64,000 nt of DNA from Acorus gramineus (GCA_030737835.1 CM060854.1:10473272-10537271); one strand, 5' to 3'; shown: positions 1-12,369, numbered from the stretch's first letter. Notes: generated by a model from the sequence alone, not told the origin. Program-made: numbers and translations.

Positions 1-650
1 ATACTCATATTAATGAGGTATATATTTTGATAAAATGCTTTTGTTAAAATTTATTTATTTATTTTACAGAGCAAGAGATTACAATGTTAAGATATCAGTT
101 ACAACATTACGAGTTTGATGTTTTTTTTCTCATGAAAGATTACAAAATTTGTTTTGAATATTTGAATTATGTCAAGCACTCATTGAAACAGAAAAGTCGA
201 ATACGTTTTATCTCATTGATAGATTCATCTTGTTTTGATTCTTCCAGTTTTCACAACAACTATCGAATAATAATTTTCAGCTATGAAGCTTGTTAAAACA
301 AGACTTCGTAATAAGATGAAGAATGAATTTCTTGCAAAAAATTTTATTTTATATTTTGTAAGAGAAATAACTGAAAAATTTAATAATGACATGATTGTAG
401 ATAAATTTTATAAAGTAAAAAATCGTCGAGCGCTACTGAAGTATAAAATATGTAATTTATTGTTTATTTTTTATTATCTATTAGATCTTCATTGTTGCAT
501 TGACTTATTAATAAATGACTTAAATTTTGATATTTTTGTCTTAAATTATCATCTTCATATTTATATTCTGTTATAATGTTTTTTTTTAATCTCAAGTATA
601 TTGTTTGGTCTCTGGCCCCCCCTTGTTCTAAATCCTCGGTCCGCCCCTAA
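1..650 (+). pseudogene. hAT-type transposase remnant (ZMYM1/TTF-like C-terminus)
   Basis: The reading frame at 283-450 gives a block with MKLVKTRLRNKM followed by EITEKFNNDM, the pattern of the C-terminal hAT dimerisation region in plant zinc-finger MYM1-like/TTF-type hAT proteins. Upstream (about 60-280) related sequence is broken by stops, so only a decayed tail remains and the 5' part lies outside the window. A GC-rich segment at about 632-650 (CCTCGGTCCGCCCCTAA) looks like the right inverted terminus of such an element. No intact host gene is seen. The family call is from recognised motif order; the terminus is an inference. Confidence 0.55.
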
Positions 651-1934
651 GTGTACAAATCCTCATGCAGTGCATTCTAAGCTTACAATATTCTAAAAAC
701 TAAATTGTTAAGATAGCGTGAAACGAATAAAATATTCAACCAACGTTGAGATCATTAAGCACAAGACTGAGAAGTTTCAAAGAGAGAAACTGAAAATATT
801 ATTGATAACAAAATTCTTTTGCCCTAGGTTACAAGTTAATTTCCATTTTATACTAATAACAAAAAATTAAAAATTATTAAAAATAGTAGAAACTGAAATT
901 AATTATTTCGATTCTGAATTTAGGGGATCCATCAATTTCGATTTTTTAGGAGAGAGATATCTAGCTCCACGTAAAATTTCATATAATTTTGAAATAGAGG
1001 CCCTTGATTTTTTTAGTGGTTTTATCGCCCTAAGAATTTAGTGGTCTTATTTCATTTTTTAGACGGAGTATATTTTAATTTTTATACAACGTATATTTCT
1101 ATAATGAAATACATGATTTAAAAAAAAAAAAATTTGAAGCACATATTTGAATGAATTTAGTGTATACATTTACACAATATTCATAGTAAAGTATATATTG
1201 ACATGGTGAATACATACTCTATTAATGATGTTAAATATTGTTTTAGATGACATTACATGTGTAGAAGTATATGAGTGTTGTAAATAGTGACCCGCTAAAT
1301 AAGGAGTTTTAGGTAAGTACATGTGAAAAAAAGAAAATTCTTATGTTTTATTCATGGAAAACGAAGAGTGAGGATCTTCTGTGTGTTTGATATAAGAGGT
1401 GTCTTGTTAATGTAGGATATATTATGTCAATAATCACCAGCCTTGTTTAGTTAGGATTAGATTTTAAATTATAATATTTAGATTTCAGTAAGTTTGTTAA
1501 GGACTCAGGGTCTTTTGAATTTTTAGGATTTGCAGAATTTTTTAATTAAAATTCTGTTATCCAATTGTGGCTTATAAATAAAGGTGATACCTTCAATGTA
1601 AAATACACATTCAGAATGAATAAAACTTATTTTACTTTATTTATTTTTGTAGATTCAAGGGCTTTAAGATATATGAAACTATATTTAAAACTGTCAAATT
1701 GACTGTGTATTTAGAACTCAAATATAAAGAACTTTCCCAAACTGATACATGAGATTCAAAAATTTCAAGATCGAATGAAATGAAATCACAAAAGCTGACT
1801 ATAAAAAAAATTCAAGAGAACAGAAAACAGACTTTGTTTATACTTGAGAGAAAGCTATTTGAATATTTGAATTCCAACTTTAACTCGAACAAGCAGTACT
1901 GCAACATATATACGCAGAGGACACATACTTAACA
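651..1934. other. AT-rich intergenic DNA
   Basis: No convincing coding frame, RNA gene or clear repeat boundary was found. The stretch is AT-rich with stops in all frames. Confidence 0.5.
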
Positions 1935-1947
1935 GACAAGTGTCGTG

Positions 1948-2150
1948 TGGTCATATCACAATGGTTCAGGGTTTATCTGTGTTAAAGGTAGGTCTTGGGT
2001 TCAAGTCTTGGCACTGACTTACTCACATGTTTGTTGACGATTATTAAAAAGAATTTTTCGTGGGACAAGGATAAACAGGTGGAGGTAGCCTTTCCAACTC
2101 GACCATAAAGTTAGCCACGGGGGGTCCCTCCGATATCATAAAAAAAAAGA
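1948..2150 (+). mobile_element. tRNA-derived SINE, copy 1
   Basis: The 5' part has a tRNA-like pol III promoter: an A-box-like TGGTCATATCAC near 1948 and a B-box-like GGTTCAAGTCT near 1998. The body ends CCCTCCGATATC followed by an A-rich tail. The unit is flanked by an imperfect target duplication, GACAAGTGTCGTG (1935-1947) and GATAGGTGCCGTG (2151-2163), matching at 10 of 13 positions. It shares its whole 3' body with copies at 8526-8703 and 46857-47074. It is non-coding and would depend on a LINE for mobility. Confidence 0.8.
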
Positions 2151-2163
2151 GATAGGTGCCGTG

Positions 2164-3169
2164 TCGTTTCCTCTTATGTGTTTCACTTTAAAAAATATTC
2201 ACTAAGAACAAATCTATCTATAGAATGACATAATATAATTTTAATAATCATCTTTATTCACTCTTCCCTTCTGTAGCAATTATAGGCTAAATATAAATCC
2301 CTAACAAAAACGTTCGAAGGATAGAAACGTCTTGTCTTAATTTATATTCAATTTAAAACACAAGTTTTTCAATCATATTTAATTGAAAACCGTTTCATGC
2401 AAATTTCGTTTATACATGCATGCACTCAATTAAAATGAAACGTATGCATTATCTTCTTCAAATAAAATACATGCATTTTAATACCAAAGTTTTACATGCA
2501 TGTCATTCCAAATACCAACCTTTCTCATCATTTCTAACAAAGATTACCTCATGCGATCCATTTAAATCTAGCATATATTCATTTTAAATATAAGAAATTG
2601 TGTACTTCTTTACCGAATTGTTAGAATTTATGTGCATAACAAATAACTATTAGACTAAACACAAATTCTTATAATTATCACATGAAGAATATAAACATAA
2701 AATATATATTAAATTATGCATACTCTAAAATATATATACTAAAAGCATAAAATAAAAGAGTAATGATTAGAAAAGTGTATCCAGAAATGTGGAAGCGTTT
2801 GAAGACACTCTGTACTCGGTGAATAAGGCCCCTCACGCACAGGGTTGAATGGCTTCTACCATTGAGAGATACGACCACAATAGGTTTTGTTCTTCTGAGG
2901 TGCGAGCTATGGAAGAACCACGATGAACAGACTACGATCCTTTCAGACTCCCAGATCAAAGAGAATAGCTAGAAATTGATAATTGAATATTGCATGGACA
3001 CAACCTCTCACTCTTTGATAGTATGTGGAAGAAAGAGAGATTACAAAAATTGAACCTATCACAATGCTTAAAAGATGAGTTATATTTGATTAACCCCACC
3101 AGCTGATACCAAAAAAAAAAAAAAACCACTACTTTCTTTTCCTTTAAAAGTAGCTAATTTATAAATGAA
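2164..3169. other. Intergenic, unassigned
   Basis: AT-rich DNA. A more GC-balanced patch at about 2765-2965 has an open frame on the minus strand, but nothing in it is recognisable; it may be a retroelement leader fragment. The last 80 bases (about 3080-3169) are the 3' flank of gene A and are repeated beside gene B (6362-6459) and gene C (17035-17125). Confidence 0.5.
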
Positions 3170-3493
3170 TTATGAATGATCACAACAGTGGATCTTGGAT
3201 TTTCCATGCAGGCATTTATCACAGAGGCTGAGACTACTAGGGAGGAGATCCATGGAGTCCACCATCCCTAGGCGCATGCAAACGCAGCCACGGCCGGAGG
3301 TCCGATAAACGTCGGAGATGGCGGCGCAGCAGCGTTCGTTAGCGACGAGGCTGCGACAGGCCGGGATCTTAATGTGGGGGCATCCCTTCACAAACTTCAC
3401 ACTGTTGTGTTCTTGAAATTGTTCACCATGAACAAAGGGGAGGAGGAAGAAGAACAAGAGGAGGACAAAAGGGAGAGACTTGGAGTTTGCCAT
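3170..3493 (-). CDS. Small secreted cysteine-rich protein, lipid-transfer-like (gene A)
   Basis: Intact single-exon gene of 107 residues. Residues 1 to about 23 form a signal peptide (MANSKS, a Leu/Phe-rich core, then VHG), so the product should be secreted. The mature part has ten cysteines spaced C-X7-C-X8-CC-X13-C-X-C-X18-C-X2-C-X8-CC. The first eight follow the C, C, CC, CXC, C, C order of the eight-cysteine lipid-transfer/2S-albumin fold, with an added C-terminal CC pair. The start is set at the ATG at 3493: the frame is open further upstream, but only to GTG, and gene C starts at the same residue. A TATA box lies 50-57 bases upstream. Gene C differs at only eight residues. Role unknown; defence or reproductive secreted peptides are possible but unproven. 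Confidence 0.8.
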   Translation of the reverse strand: MANSKSLPFVLLLFFFLLPFVHGEQFQEHNSVKFVKGCPHIKIPACRSLVANERCCAAISDVYRTSGRGCVCMRLGMVDSMDLLPSSLSLCDKCLHGKSKIHCCDHS

Positions 3494-3542
3494 GGAAGGA
3501 TTTTTGAGAGGGCACACACAGCTTAATTTCTATAAGTGTTGT

Positions 3543-3550
3543 TATATATA
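3543..3550 (-). promoter_or_regulatory. TATA box of gene A
   Basis: Minus-strand CTATATATA, 50-57 bases before the ATG. The surrounding promoter is nearly identical to that of gene C, including the CACAAACCCCAAAAGATTTT block. Confidence 0.7.
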
Positions 3551-4944
3551 GAGAAGTGGTTTGTGATGAAAATCTTTTGGGGTTTGTGATTTTGTTCGCA
3601 TTGAGGAGGAAACTTCGACCCGTGTGGGTCAAGTTTTATAAATGTATGAACTTTATGTTATAAAAAAATTCTAACTCTTTCATGGTGGACTTGCACGTAA
3701 ACTTCTATAAGTCCACCCTGTGCTAAATTTTATTTTATTTTATTATATTTTATGTGAAACATTGAAATATCCTGATAATTTTGATAATTGATATCCCCTT
3801 CTCTCTCCCTTTATGCCCATATCATTGGTCCCATAAAACTTTTTCCACAACAAACAGAAGTTCCTCCACTGTGTGAACAAAAGCAGAAGATGTGACTGTG
3901 GAGTATGTATATCACTCGTATTCCTTCGGGCGCTGTTACATCTAGATTCATTTTCAACTTCAATTTTAGTCTTATATGTGTCGATAGATAGAAATCTACG
4001 TATATGTTTACATTAACAAAATATATGTTTCAAAAAAAAAAATTTACATTTTCTATAAATGGATTCATGCATTTCATTAGAGTATATGCTTTATTTTTTA
4101 TAAAAGCATGTATCTCATTAGATGAGGTATACTATTTTTAAAAAATTCAAAACACATATAGACTGGAATTGAGACTAGAAATAGAGCTGAATGTAATATT
4201 ACCCTATTCATTTTAGTGAAATCCACATATAACAGTGTGCATGTCAAAATCTAAAAGTCCCTCTCATAGTTCTCTGGTGATGCCGACGCGGTTTGACGAA
4301 GCTTATGCAATGTTTAGATCCGTGTTGACAAAATGATCAATGATTACAACTATGGGGCTTGATTTTCCAATAACAAATTCATCACCAATTAATTAGAAAG
4401 CGCGTCTCAGTTTTTAGTTCAACAAATATGCTTTTGCTAAGGCATCGTTTGAATTCTAAAAAATTTAAATACTAGATGTGGATCCTAACGATTTTCATCG
4501 TAAGATTGCTGCATTCTTCGTCGTTTTAAAATATGCATAAACAATACTTTTGTTCACAACATAAATCTCTTTACAGTCTTAATAGTGTTGAAGATGTCAA
4601 TTTATAAAGAGTTACAAGGATTTTATGTAGATAAAAATGATGTCATCATCAATTTTCTTTTTTTTTTAAATATACATCCACCCATTGAAACACATATACT
4701 AATAAATTAAAGTGTACACTGATATACATTAGTTATTTTTTCTATTCAGAAAATGAAATTTTTTTTTAAGCCTCATACATTACGATAAAGGCCATCATAC
4801 GCTATGGTACAAGAGTTTATACAAAATCAAGCGTCGTGAATTGTACATCCAAACGGTACCCAGATACGAGCTTCCTGAAAATAAAAAATCCAACTATGTA
4901 GAGCTACCTTTTCCATTATAATTGTAGCTTTATAAATGAATTAT

Positions 4945-5743
4945 TTTTTTTAAAAAAAAATAGGTAGATGTTGCTATCATGATTTTATTGAAGATTTCGA
5001 AATATAACACTGAAGGAGGTGAGAGAAAAATAAAGAAAATTGAAAACAAACCAGAAAACTAGCTATGAACATAAGGAGAGGGAGAGAAGAGGTAATTCTT
5101 GGCAGAGAAAGGCCGGTTAGAGATATTTAACCGAGCTTGACACCGAGAGATTCACCCCGTTAAACCACAATCCTCAAGTGCCCACTATTGAAGTGCACCT
5201 CCCTCGCACCCGCCATGAACCGACCCCAATCACGTACGGATCCACAAAAAAATTCCCACATATTCTCCCAATAAATTATCGCACCTCTAAATAATATTGC
5301 GTTTTGCGAGAGCCAAATCGCCCAAGTACTTGCTAGGACAATTGATTGAGAGATGTGACCCGCCGCCCTGCTCGCACTGAGGTGATGAAGATCCTTGCCA
5401 GCCAACCAGAGCTCCTCCAACGATTGGAAGTTCAGGGACAGCCCAGTAGCGTCCCCGTTCACCGACCACAAGCGACGAACAATCCGACACTGACAGAATA
5501 AGTGTTGCGCTGTCTCCGGCTCCTCCAAACAGAGGATGCATGTAGTTGAGGCCGACTGATTCCATTTGGCCCTATAGACCAACATCACCACCCTGTTGTG
5601 ATAAAGAAGCCACATAAAGATCTTGATCTTCAAAAGGATTTTGGGTTTCCAGATTTGTGGCAACAGCATGCGAATCAGGGAGGAACCAGCTCGATATCGA
5701 CACCACCAATTGTACGCTTCTTTAGAGGAGAAGCTCCCTTACG
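4945..5743 (-). mobile_element. 5'-truncated LINE insertion, left arm
   Basis: Flanked by a perfect 16-bp target duplication TTTATAAATGAATTAT at 4929-4944 and 5744-5759. A T/A-rich tail at the 4945 side marks the 3' end, so the element reads on the minus strand. The open frame 5160-5669 (169 residues) encodes the C-terminal reverse-transcriptase zinc-binding domain of an L1-type LINE: FMWLLYHNRV, then a CILC...HLFCQC zinc knuckle, then IVRRLW. The rest of the reverse transcriptase is missing, so it is a dead copy. The same insertion, with the same duplication, lies in the right arm. Confidence 0.9.
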
Positions 5744-5807
5744 TTTATAAATGAATTATGAATGATCACAACAGTGGGTCTTGGATTTCTCATGCAGGCA
5801 TTTATCA
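5744..5807 (-). pseudogene. 3' tail fragment of the cysteine-rich gene
   Basis: Matches the last codons (from the Asp-Lys-Cys-Leu segment to the stop) and the 3' flank of genes A and C, with no 5' part. The LINE target duplication lies at its 3' end. It is a partial duplication of the gene tail, also present in the right arm at 17679-17744. Confidence 0.75.
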
Positions 5808-6459
5808 TATGATTGAATGAAACATTTATTCATATATTTTTTTCTGGAGGTATATAGTATATACTTCGTTAAAGAAGAAAAAAATAAATTTAAAATATGT
5901 TGGGTGTTGCAAAAAATGACTTTATAAATGATTATCTCTCACAATCTTAAAGGACCACCATCTTCCCCAAGCATACCTTAATTGTGACTGGAAATGAAGT
6001 ATCAATGACCACAATAATAAAAATTGAATATTTTAAGAAGACATATTCATCATCACATAGTTTTGATTACTTAAAAAGCACGTCTTAATTTTAGTTCAAA
6101 AAACCATATTTTTTTTTAAAAGACACCATTTAGATTCATGTTTGAGCGAATTCCGCGGTTTAAAATGTCAAACGCACATCCAAATGATTTTTTTGATGAA
6201 TTTCACAACTTTTTTGTTATATTTTCAACGTTTAAAGTTTCGTAAACAATGTATTTATATCACAACATAAATCTCCCCACACCTAAAAACATAAATCTCT
6301 CCTCTTCACTATGTTAAAGGATCTCAATTTATTAAAAAAAATGAATAGTAGAAGTTCCACGTAGTTATATTTGATTAACCCCACCAGCTGATACCAAAAA
6401 AAAAAAAAAAAAAGCCACTACTTTCTTTTCCTTTAAAAAGTAGCTAATTTATAAATGAA

Positions 6460-6768
6460 TTATGAATGATCACAACAGTGGATCTTGAATTTTTCATGCA
6501 GGCATTTATCACAGAGGCTGAGACTACTAGGGAGGAGATCCATGGAGTCCACCATCCCTAGGCGCATGCAAACGCAGCCACGGCCGGAGGTCCGGTAAAC
6601 GTCGGAGATGGCGGCGCAGCGGCGTTCGTTGGCGACGAGGCCGCGCGCGACAGGTGGGGATCTTAATGTTGGGGCATCTCCTCACAAACTTCACACTGAA
6701 AACAAAGGGGAAGAGGAAGAAAGAAGAAGAAGATGAGGACAAAAGAGAGAGACTTGGAGTTTGCCATG
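6460..6768 (-). pseudogene. Frameshifted copy of the cysteine-rich secreted protein (gene B)
   Basis: Aligns along its full length with genes A and C, starting from ATG at 6768 (MANSKSL) and ending at the conserved stop position 6460-6462. Three length changes break the frame: 4 extra bases in the signal-peptide region, replacement of about 27 bases by 3 after the signal core, which removes the VHGEQFQEH segment, and 4 extra bases after the second cysteine codon. The reading stops soon after residue 34 in the start frame. A TATA box remains at 6798-6805, but the promoter is shorter than in A and C. Confidence 0.85.
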
Positions 6769-6797
6769 GAAAACAAAGGAAGTGTGTGAGTGTGAGG

Positions 6798-6805
6798 TAT
6801 ATATA
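6798..6805 (-). promoter_or_regulatory. Retained TATA box of pseudogene B
   Basis: TATATATA, aligned with the TATA boxes of genes A and C. Confidence 0.6.
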
Positions 6806-6839
6806 GAGAAGTGAGAGGGAAACTTGGACCCGTGCAGGA

Positions 6840-8511
6840 AAAAAAAAAGAATAATAATAATAGAAAGTGGAACAAAAGATGTATATGTTATATTTATAGA
6901 AGGTTAAAAATATTAATTTATATTCATTCTGAATCCGTAACTATTATAAATGATTTGATATTGTAAAATCAGTATATCTGTTTTAGATAAATATTTGGAT
7001 ATGAACATATATTATAAAATTGTATATGTTTTATTATATATTGTTTATATTCTTACATGATTGATCTTAATCATAAAAATTTAAATGACTATTATATTTT
7101 CTATGTATAATATTTGAATAGGGAATGATCTTTAAAATCTCGATTTAATTTTCTTGCTTCATCCCCTGGATTAGTGTCATCGCCTTTTAGAACATTTTAA
7201 CTAAATGGATGAGCGTATATTAAAAAAGTCTTGTTATCTAGTACCATATATTAAGTCCCACTGACAGGTCGTATCAGGTGTTGTTTTTTTCATTGGTTGC
7301 CAAGTGTACTTTTACAGAAGGGTAAAATATCAAAATATAATATTACTATTCATTTAAAAATTGAAATTTTGGCTCTAAAAAACTCTTCCCCACTTTTTTT
7401 GTTTCTCGTGTAACCTCTTCCTCAACTTCTTTTAAAAAATTCTTTTTTTATCCTCCTAAGCTATCTGCCATTTTAAAAATTTATTTAGGCTAGCCTGCTC
7501 ATCTCCTGTGATCTTCACCATTGTATTTCTCTTGCTGCTATCTATCATATGAGAGGTGGTTCGACTATTTTTCAAGCTCTCCTCTGACCTCCACCTACAA
7601 CTTTTTTTTTATAAATTCAGATATATTTTTAAATGTATCCGATTTTAAAAGAAAAATAAAATTTAAGAAAATGGAAATATAATGCATATAAAAATCAGAA
7701 ACATTTGAAATGTAATTAAATTTCAAAGAAAAACAAATATGGTTTAAAAACACAAATAAAAGATGAAGTATAATATATATAAAATTCAAATAGATTTGGA
7801 ATGTAGCTGAACTTTAACGAAAAACATAAACTCCGTAAATGCACAAAACAATTCCAAAAATATAATGCATATAAAGTTAGTTATATTTCTAAAAACAATA
7901 AATCTAACAAATGTAACTGACTTAAAAAAAACAAACAAATACTGTTCAAAACCACACTAAAAACAAATAGTATACTGCATATAAAATTCAGTTACATTTT
8001 CAAATGTAACTAAATTTTAAAACTTTAATGAAAATATAAACTACATAAAGGCAAAAAAAATTTAAAATAAAATGCATATTATGTTTAGATACATTTTTGA
8101 AAAAATAAATCTAACAAATGTAACTAACTGACTTAAAAAAAAAAAATTGTTCAAAATCAAACTGAAAATAGAGAGTATAATGTTCTGTTTTTTTTTTGAA
8201 AAAAATATTAAAAAATAAAATAAAGGGTATTTTGATTTTTTTTTTACTTGAATGATTTTCATATGTAAAACTTTACCAAAATATGATAGATGTTATCATG
8301 AATGATAAATATGCTTATTTTTTAAACTTTACACTGATACTAAAATAAATAGGTTATTTTTAATGATATAAAAATAAAAATAAATAGTATGCTTTTGAAT
8401 GGCATGGTATACCGCACACATGAAAACCCAAAAAAAGTGAAGACACATGGACAAAATAAAAGCAATTTAATGGTAGCCGTCAACATTTGCAGCTATAATT
8501 TCATGGATATG
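6840..8511. repeat. Repeat-derived DNA with ATTCAGATACAT-like motifs
   Basis: No gene. The stretch 7525-7640 matches 36380-36480 (shared ATCATATGAGAGGTRGTT and ACCTCCACCT patches). From 7604 to about 8260 degenerate ATTCAGATACATTT-like and ATGCATATAAA motifs recur. This looks like an internally repetitive non-autonomous transposon, but no termini were fixed. Confidence 0.5.
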
Positions 8512-8525
8512 AAATACAACATTTA

Positions 8526-8703
8526 GGGCTTAGCAGTGTTATCGATAGGTCCTGGGTTCAAATCTTGGCGTTGACTTATCCACCTGTTTGTTGGTGATTA
8601 TTCAAAAGAATTTTTCATGTGACCAGGGCAAACAGGCAGAGGCAGCCTTTCCAGTTCGACCGTAAGGTCAGCCACATAGAGTCCCTCCGATATATATATA
8701 AAT
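8526..8703 (+). mobile_element. tRNA-derived SINE, copy 2 (5'-truncated)
   Basis: Flanked by a perfect 14-bp target duplication AAATACAACATTTA at 8512-8525 and 8704-8717. It keeps the B-box-like GGTTCAAATC near 8552 and the CTCCGATAT 3' end, but lacks the A-box region seen in copies 1 and 3, so it was truncated on insertion. Confidence 0.88.
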
Positions 8704-8717
8704 AAATACAACATTTA

Positions 8718-9369
8718 CCAAACAAATTTTTTTTATATATAATAAATAAATGAGAGGGGGATGGTCTGATTATATTTAATAAAGAAAAAGGCATAACCAA
8801 CTCTTCGATATATAGGGATCACTTATCCAAAAAGGTACACAGGGGTATAATAGGTATTGATCATATACTACCTCACACGGCTTGTAATGAGACCTAAATT
8901 CTGGGGCTTAAAATCATTATTGATTAAAAAAATGAAGAGAGCTACACATGGGGATAGACATTTATTATGTTGATCAGTTAACTGAATGAAGTTGTGGGCT
9001 TGAAAACTTTTAGGTATGGCATTGGTTAAGGAAAAGGAAAATGGTATTTCTGATCCTGTGTGAAGTGTGGACACAACCCTCACTGAATTTTGTTTAGAAA
9101 TATGCATTCGACCATTAAAGTACATATTATTATATAAAAAAGTATACATTGAGATATATTAGTGTATTATTTTCCTTAAATTCAAAAATAAGGCTACAAA
9201 ATGGGATTGATTGTAGCGACATTCATTTGTTGACCATCTAATCAGGCTTCAGTTGCCTTTGTGAATACTATATGCTCATAGGAATTGGCTATTTTGTAAT
9301 CAATACAAATTTAGATTAGAACTGGAGCAAATAGAGTTTGACTTTGAACTTATTTCAAAAATAAATAAA
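8718..9369. other. Intergenic DNA
   Basis: No gene seen. About 9110-9180 belongs to a dispersed family with AGTATACATTGAGATATATTAGT-like sequence found at six other places in the window. Confidence 0.45.
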
Positions 9370-9800
9370 AATACATACAAGAAGAAAATTCTAAGTCTTC
9401 CATGGTTGACTTGCTCACTTGCATGAAAGCTTCTATGAGTACAACCCCAGCTAAATTTTATTTTTATCTTCTGTAAAACATTGAATTATCCATGATGACC
9501 CCTTCTCTCCGTTGATGTTCATATCATCAGTTCACTTTCTAGACAACTGTTTTTGCTTGTCTCATTGAACCAGTCTCATAAAAGTTGATCCAGATGACAT
9601 TGAAGTTTCATTAATAGTGAGAACAAAGGCATAAGTTGAATGACTTTCATACTTTGGAGTTTGTGTGTGTCATATTCATTTGGTGGAGACCACAAATAAA
9701 AGTTTGCATGTCAAACTCAAATACTCAATGGTCCTTCTCATGCTTTTCTGGGCGATGCCCACGCATCAGGCGAAGTTTAGATCCGCGTTTAGGTGGATTC
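9370..9800 (+). repeat. Decayed direct copy of the gene A/B flanking unit
   Basis: Matches about 3660-4330 in the same orientation with many substitutions and gaps: TTCCATGGTTGACTTG at the start, ACCCCTTCTCTCC in the middle, and the AGATCCGCGTTT end matching AGATCCGTGTTG near 4317. There is no gene copy next to it. It shows that the unit was duplicated more than once. Confidence 0.65.
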
Positions 9801-10847
9801 AAACGCTTAGATTAAAACAGTGTTTTGGTTTATATATCCCAACCCATTCTTTTACTTGTTAACTTTATAAATTTTCTCACATTTGAAGTTATATATATGT
9901 GAAAACAATGATTTTGAAAAGATCAAATTTTTAAAATCTTGTATGCCTAAGAGCATATTCAAAAGATTCTCCATTCGATATATTATCCAAAATAGAGAGT
10001 TAAAATCTTGAAAAACATAGGCCAAAAGACTCTTTTGATGACTTCATCTAATAAAATTTCTCTACCAGGCTCTATACTTGTGGGGAATCCCATAAAGAAA
10101 CTTTATATTAAAAAAAGAAGAAGAAGGCAGCATTGTTCTCGTGGGTGAGGGCTTGGAGAATTTGGAGAGATGGGGTTGGATTTTATTTCGTAGATATGAC
10201 ATGAAATATTTGATCATTTCAAATGATGATAGGATAAAAATAGGGAGGCTTTTAGAATGTAAAAAAAACCTTCCTATATATCATAGAGAGCTCATCTCTC
10301 CCATAATGTGGGAAAAGATAACGAGACTTTTGTTTGGTTTGAGGATTAAATTATTCTAAGATTTATGACTATTCTAGTATGAATAATGATAAAATGATTT
10401 TGTGTTTGGTTGTGTTTTGAATTATTCTTATTTCAAAAACGTAATAATAAAGTTTTTGTTGTTTGGATAAAATGTGAATAAAGTGTGGATAAGAATTTAT
10501 AAAATGTAAAAAAAAATGATGACATTTGATTTATAAGAGGTGGTGATAGTTGATTTGACAATGGGTCAACATATTCTTTTTATTTGAATAACATGTAATA
10601 ACTTAATTCTAATAGGTGGATGGAATCCATATACCACTTTATACTAGTTAATTCTAGCATAGAGATTCTCATTTATTCTAATAATCCAAGCATCCATAAT
10701 GAAGTTACTCTAACTAATTTTAATTTATTCCAAGCTTATTCTCTAACCAAGATGTTCATTAGGCAGGTGCTTGCGCCTATATGTGCGCCTAGACACCATC
10801 AGGCCCACCTAGGTGTAACCTATAATACATGGGTTGTGCATATGCTT
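9801..10847. repeat. Intergenic DNA with a dispersed MITE-like repeat
   Basis: No gene. About 10370-10640 resembles 16020-16300 (repeated GTTTGG-, AATTATTCTTGTT- and ATGTGAATAAA-like blocks and a shared GGTGATGATAG patch), so both belong to one non-autonomous element family of unknown class. Confidence 0.45.
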
Positions 10848-11634
10848 GGAATTGTTTGGTTGACAAGTGGGATTAGGGTTCTATGAATCCTGGGATTCCA
10901 AATCCAGGTGGATTGGAATTGAGAATTCTGTGAAATTGTTTGGTATGGAATATGATTTAGAAAACATGATTGATATTCCTAATTCCAAAGATATGTTTGA
11001 TAATTCCTATATTACAATATAAAAAATAAATATTTCTAAAAATACTCTTTCTACAAAAATCTAACATATGTTAACTCATATTTAATTTTATATTATTTAA
11101 CGCCCATACACATCTTCTAAAATTACCTTTTATTTAATAAAATTTTAACAAATAATATTTTATCGATTATTAAATCCATGAATTGATGAATAACACATAA
11201 AAAAAAAAAAAGTTTTGTCTTACTTGGCTATTGTGTTTTTTTAATTATTGGCTGATGTGAATTGGTGGAGACTGAGGAAGTTGGTTTTTATTGGTTGATG
11301 TGGATCGGTGGAGATGGAGAAATTTTTTTTTTTTAATTTTTGGCGAGAATCGGGATTAATGGGGGGGGGGGGGGGGAGTCGGTTATTATTAGGAAAAGGG
11401 GGGAGTCGGTTATGATTAAAAAAGGGATGTAAAATCCGGGTAAAAAAATTTTTTTTTCAATCCATCTAGATAGAGATCGAGGAAATACCACTTCCGTGGG
11501 ATCTTCAATCCCATTCCCAATCCCTCTCTTATAATTATAATCTTCTTTTGAAAATTTTTCAAACAACTTATTCATCTGGATTGAGATTCTCAATTCCAAT
11601 CGAACCATTCAATACTCTTATCCAAACATGCCCT
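10848..11634. mobile_element. Probable MITE with inverted ends
   Basis: The left end (GATTGGAATTGAGAATTCTG near 10910) and the reversed right end (GATTGGAATTGAGAATCTCA near 11600) are inverted copies, and both flanks read like TTGTTTGG or GTTTGGAT. A run of about 18 G at 11358-11376 lies inside. Superfamily and target duplication are not resolved. Confidence 0.5.
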
Positions 11635-12369
11635 TAATAGACTTGATTTATTATTATAAACTATTGAGATTAAAACAAATGAATATAGTTTGGTTTTAAT
11701 CAAAATAATATAAAATATAAACAAATAACCTCATTGTATTCATTTAAAAACTAACCTAACTAAAAAAATTAGTTTTTTAATATATCATTCTAAATACACT
11801 AGTCAATTATTTATAATAAGAAAATCTTGTATTAGGTCCTTTCGCAGTTACTTTTGCTAATCGCACACATTTTGATTTTTTTGAAGTATATATTTGATTA
11901 ATGAAATCTTTTTTCATAAAAAATAAACTACATACTCATATGAATTTATCTCAAATCATTTGGATACGAAAATTAATATTCTTATTTGGATTCGTAACAG
12001 ATACAAATATGTTTCACATAGTTGATATATCTTAATGTAGGTGATCAAATAATATATTAGAGTATAAGAATTAAAATCGAGAATTCAAAACTTATCCTCC
12101 ACCTAAAGATTATATACAACAAAATACAATAGTTATTTAAATTTTTATAATTGTTATTAATCATGTAAGATAATAACACCACATTCAATTTTTTTAAGAG
12201 CTGATATGTTGATATTTGCATATCAGGTAATTTTTAACTTTCAAAAAATATAGATTTAAAACGAGTGCATATATTCCTAAGATAATCGACAAGCTTTAGT
12301 AAACAAAGATGTGTCTAACAATTATTTTTTTCCCTTTATAAACATAGCATATTCATCATCTGTTCACTC
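11635..12369. other. AT-rich intergenic DNA
   Basis: Nothing recognisable; stops in every frame. Confidence 0.5.

Larger units (their letters stand above)
3640..6835. repeat. Left arm of a large inverted duplication
   Basis: Read as reverse complement, this stretch matches 16540-21345 nearly end to end. It carries gene B, a gene-tail fragment, a truncated LINE and about 1.8 kb of non-coding DNA in the same order. The match ends near 3640 (ACATTTATAAAA against 21343), just outside the gene A promoter, and near 6835 in the gene B promoter. The right arm is longer only because of a PIF/Harbinger-like insertion. Non-coding parts (3640-4944 and 5808-6459) hold no other gene; 3980-4210 and 4680-4800 contain dispersed repeats found elsewhere in the window. 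Confidence 0.85.

Noticed and set aside
2714-2959. 81-codon minus-strand frame
   Set aside because: No recognisable domain, no promoter signals, and half of it is AT-rich hydrophobic filler.
10141-10359. 72-codon frame
   Set aside because: Unrecognisable and located in repeat-like AT-rich DNA with no supporting signals.
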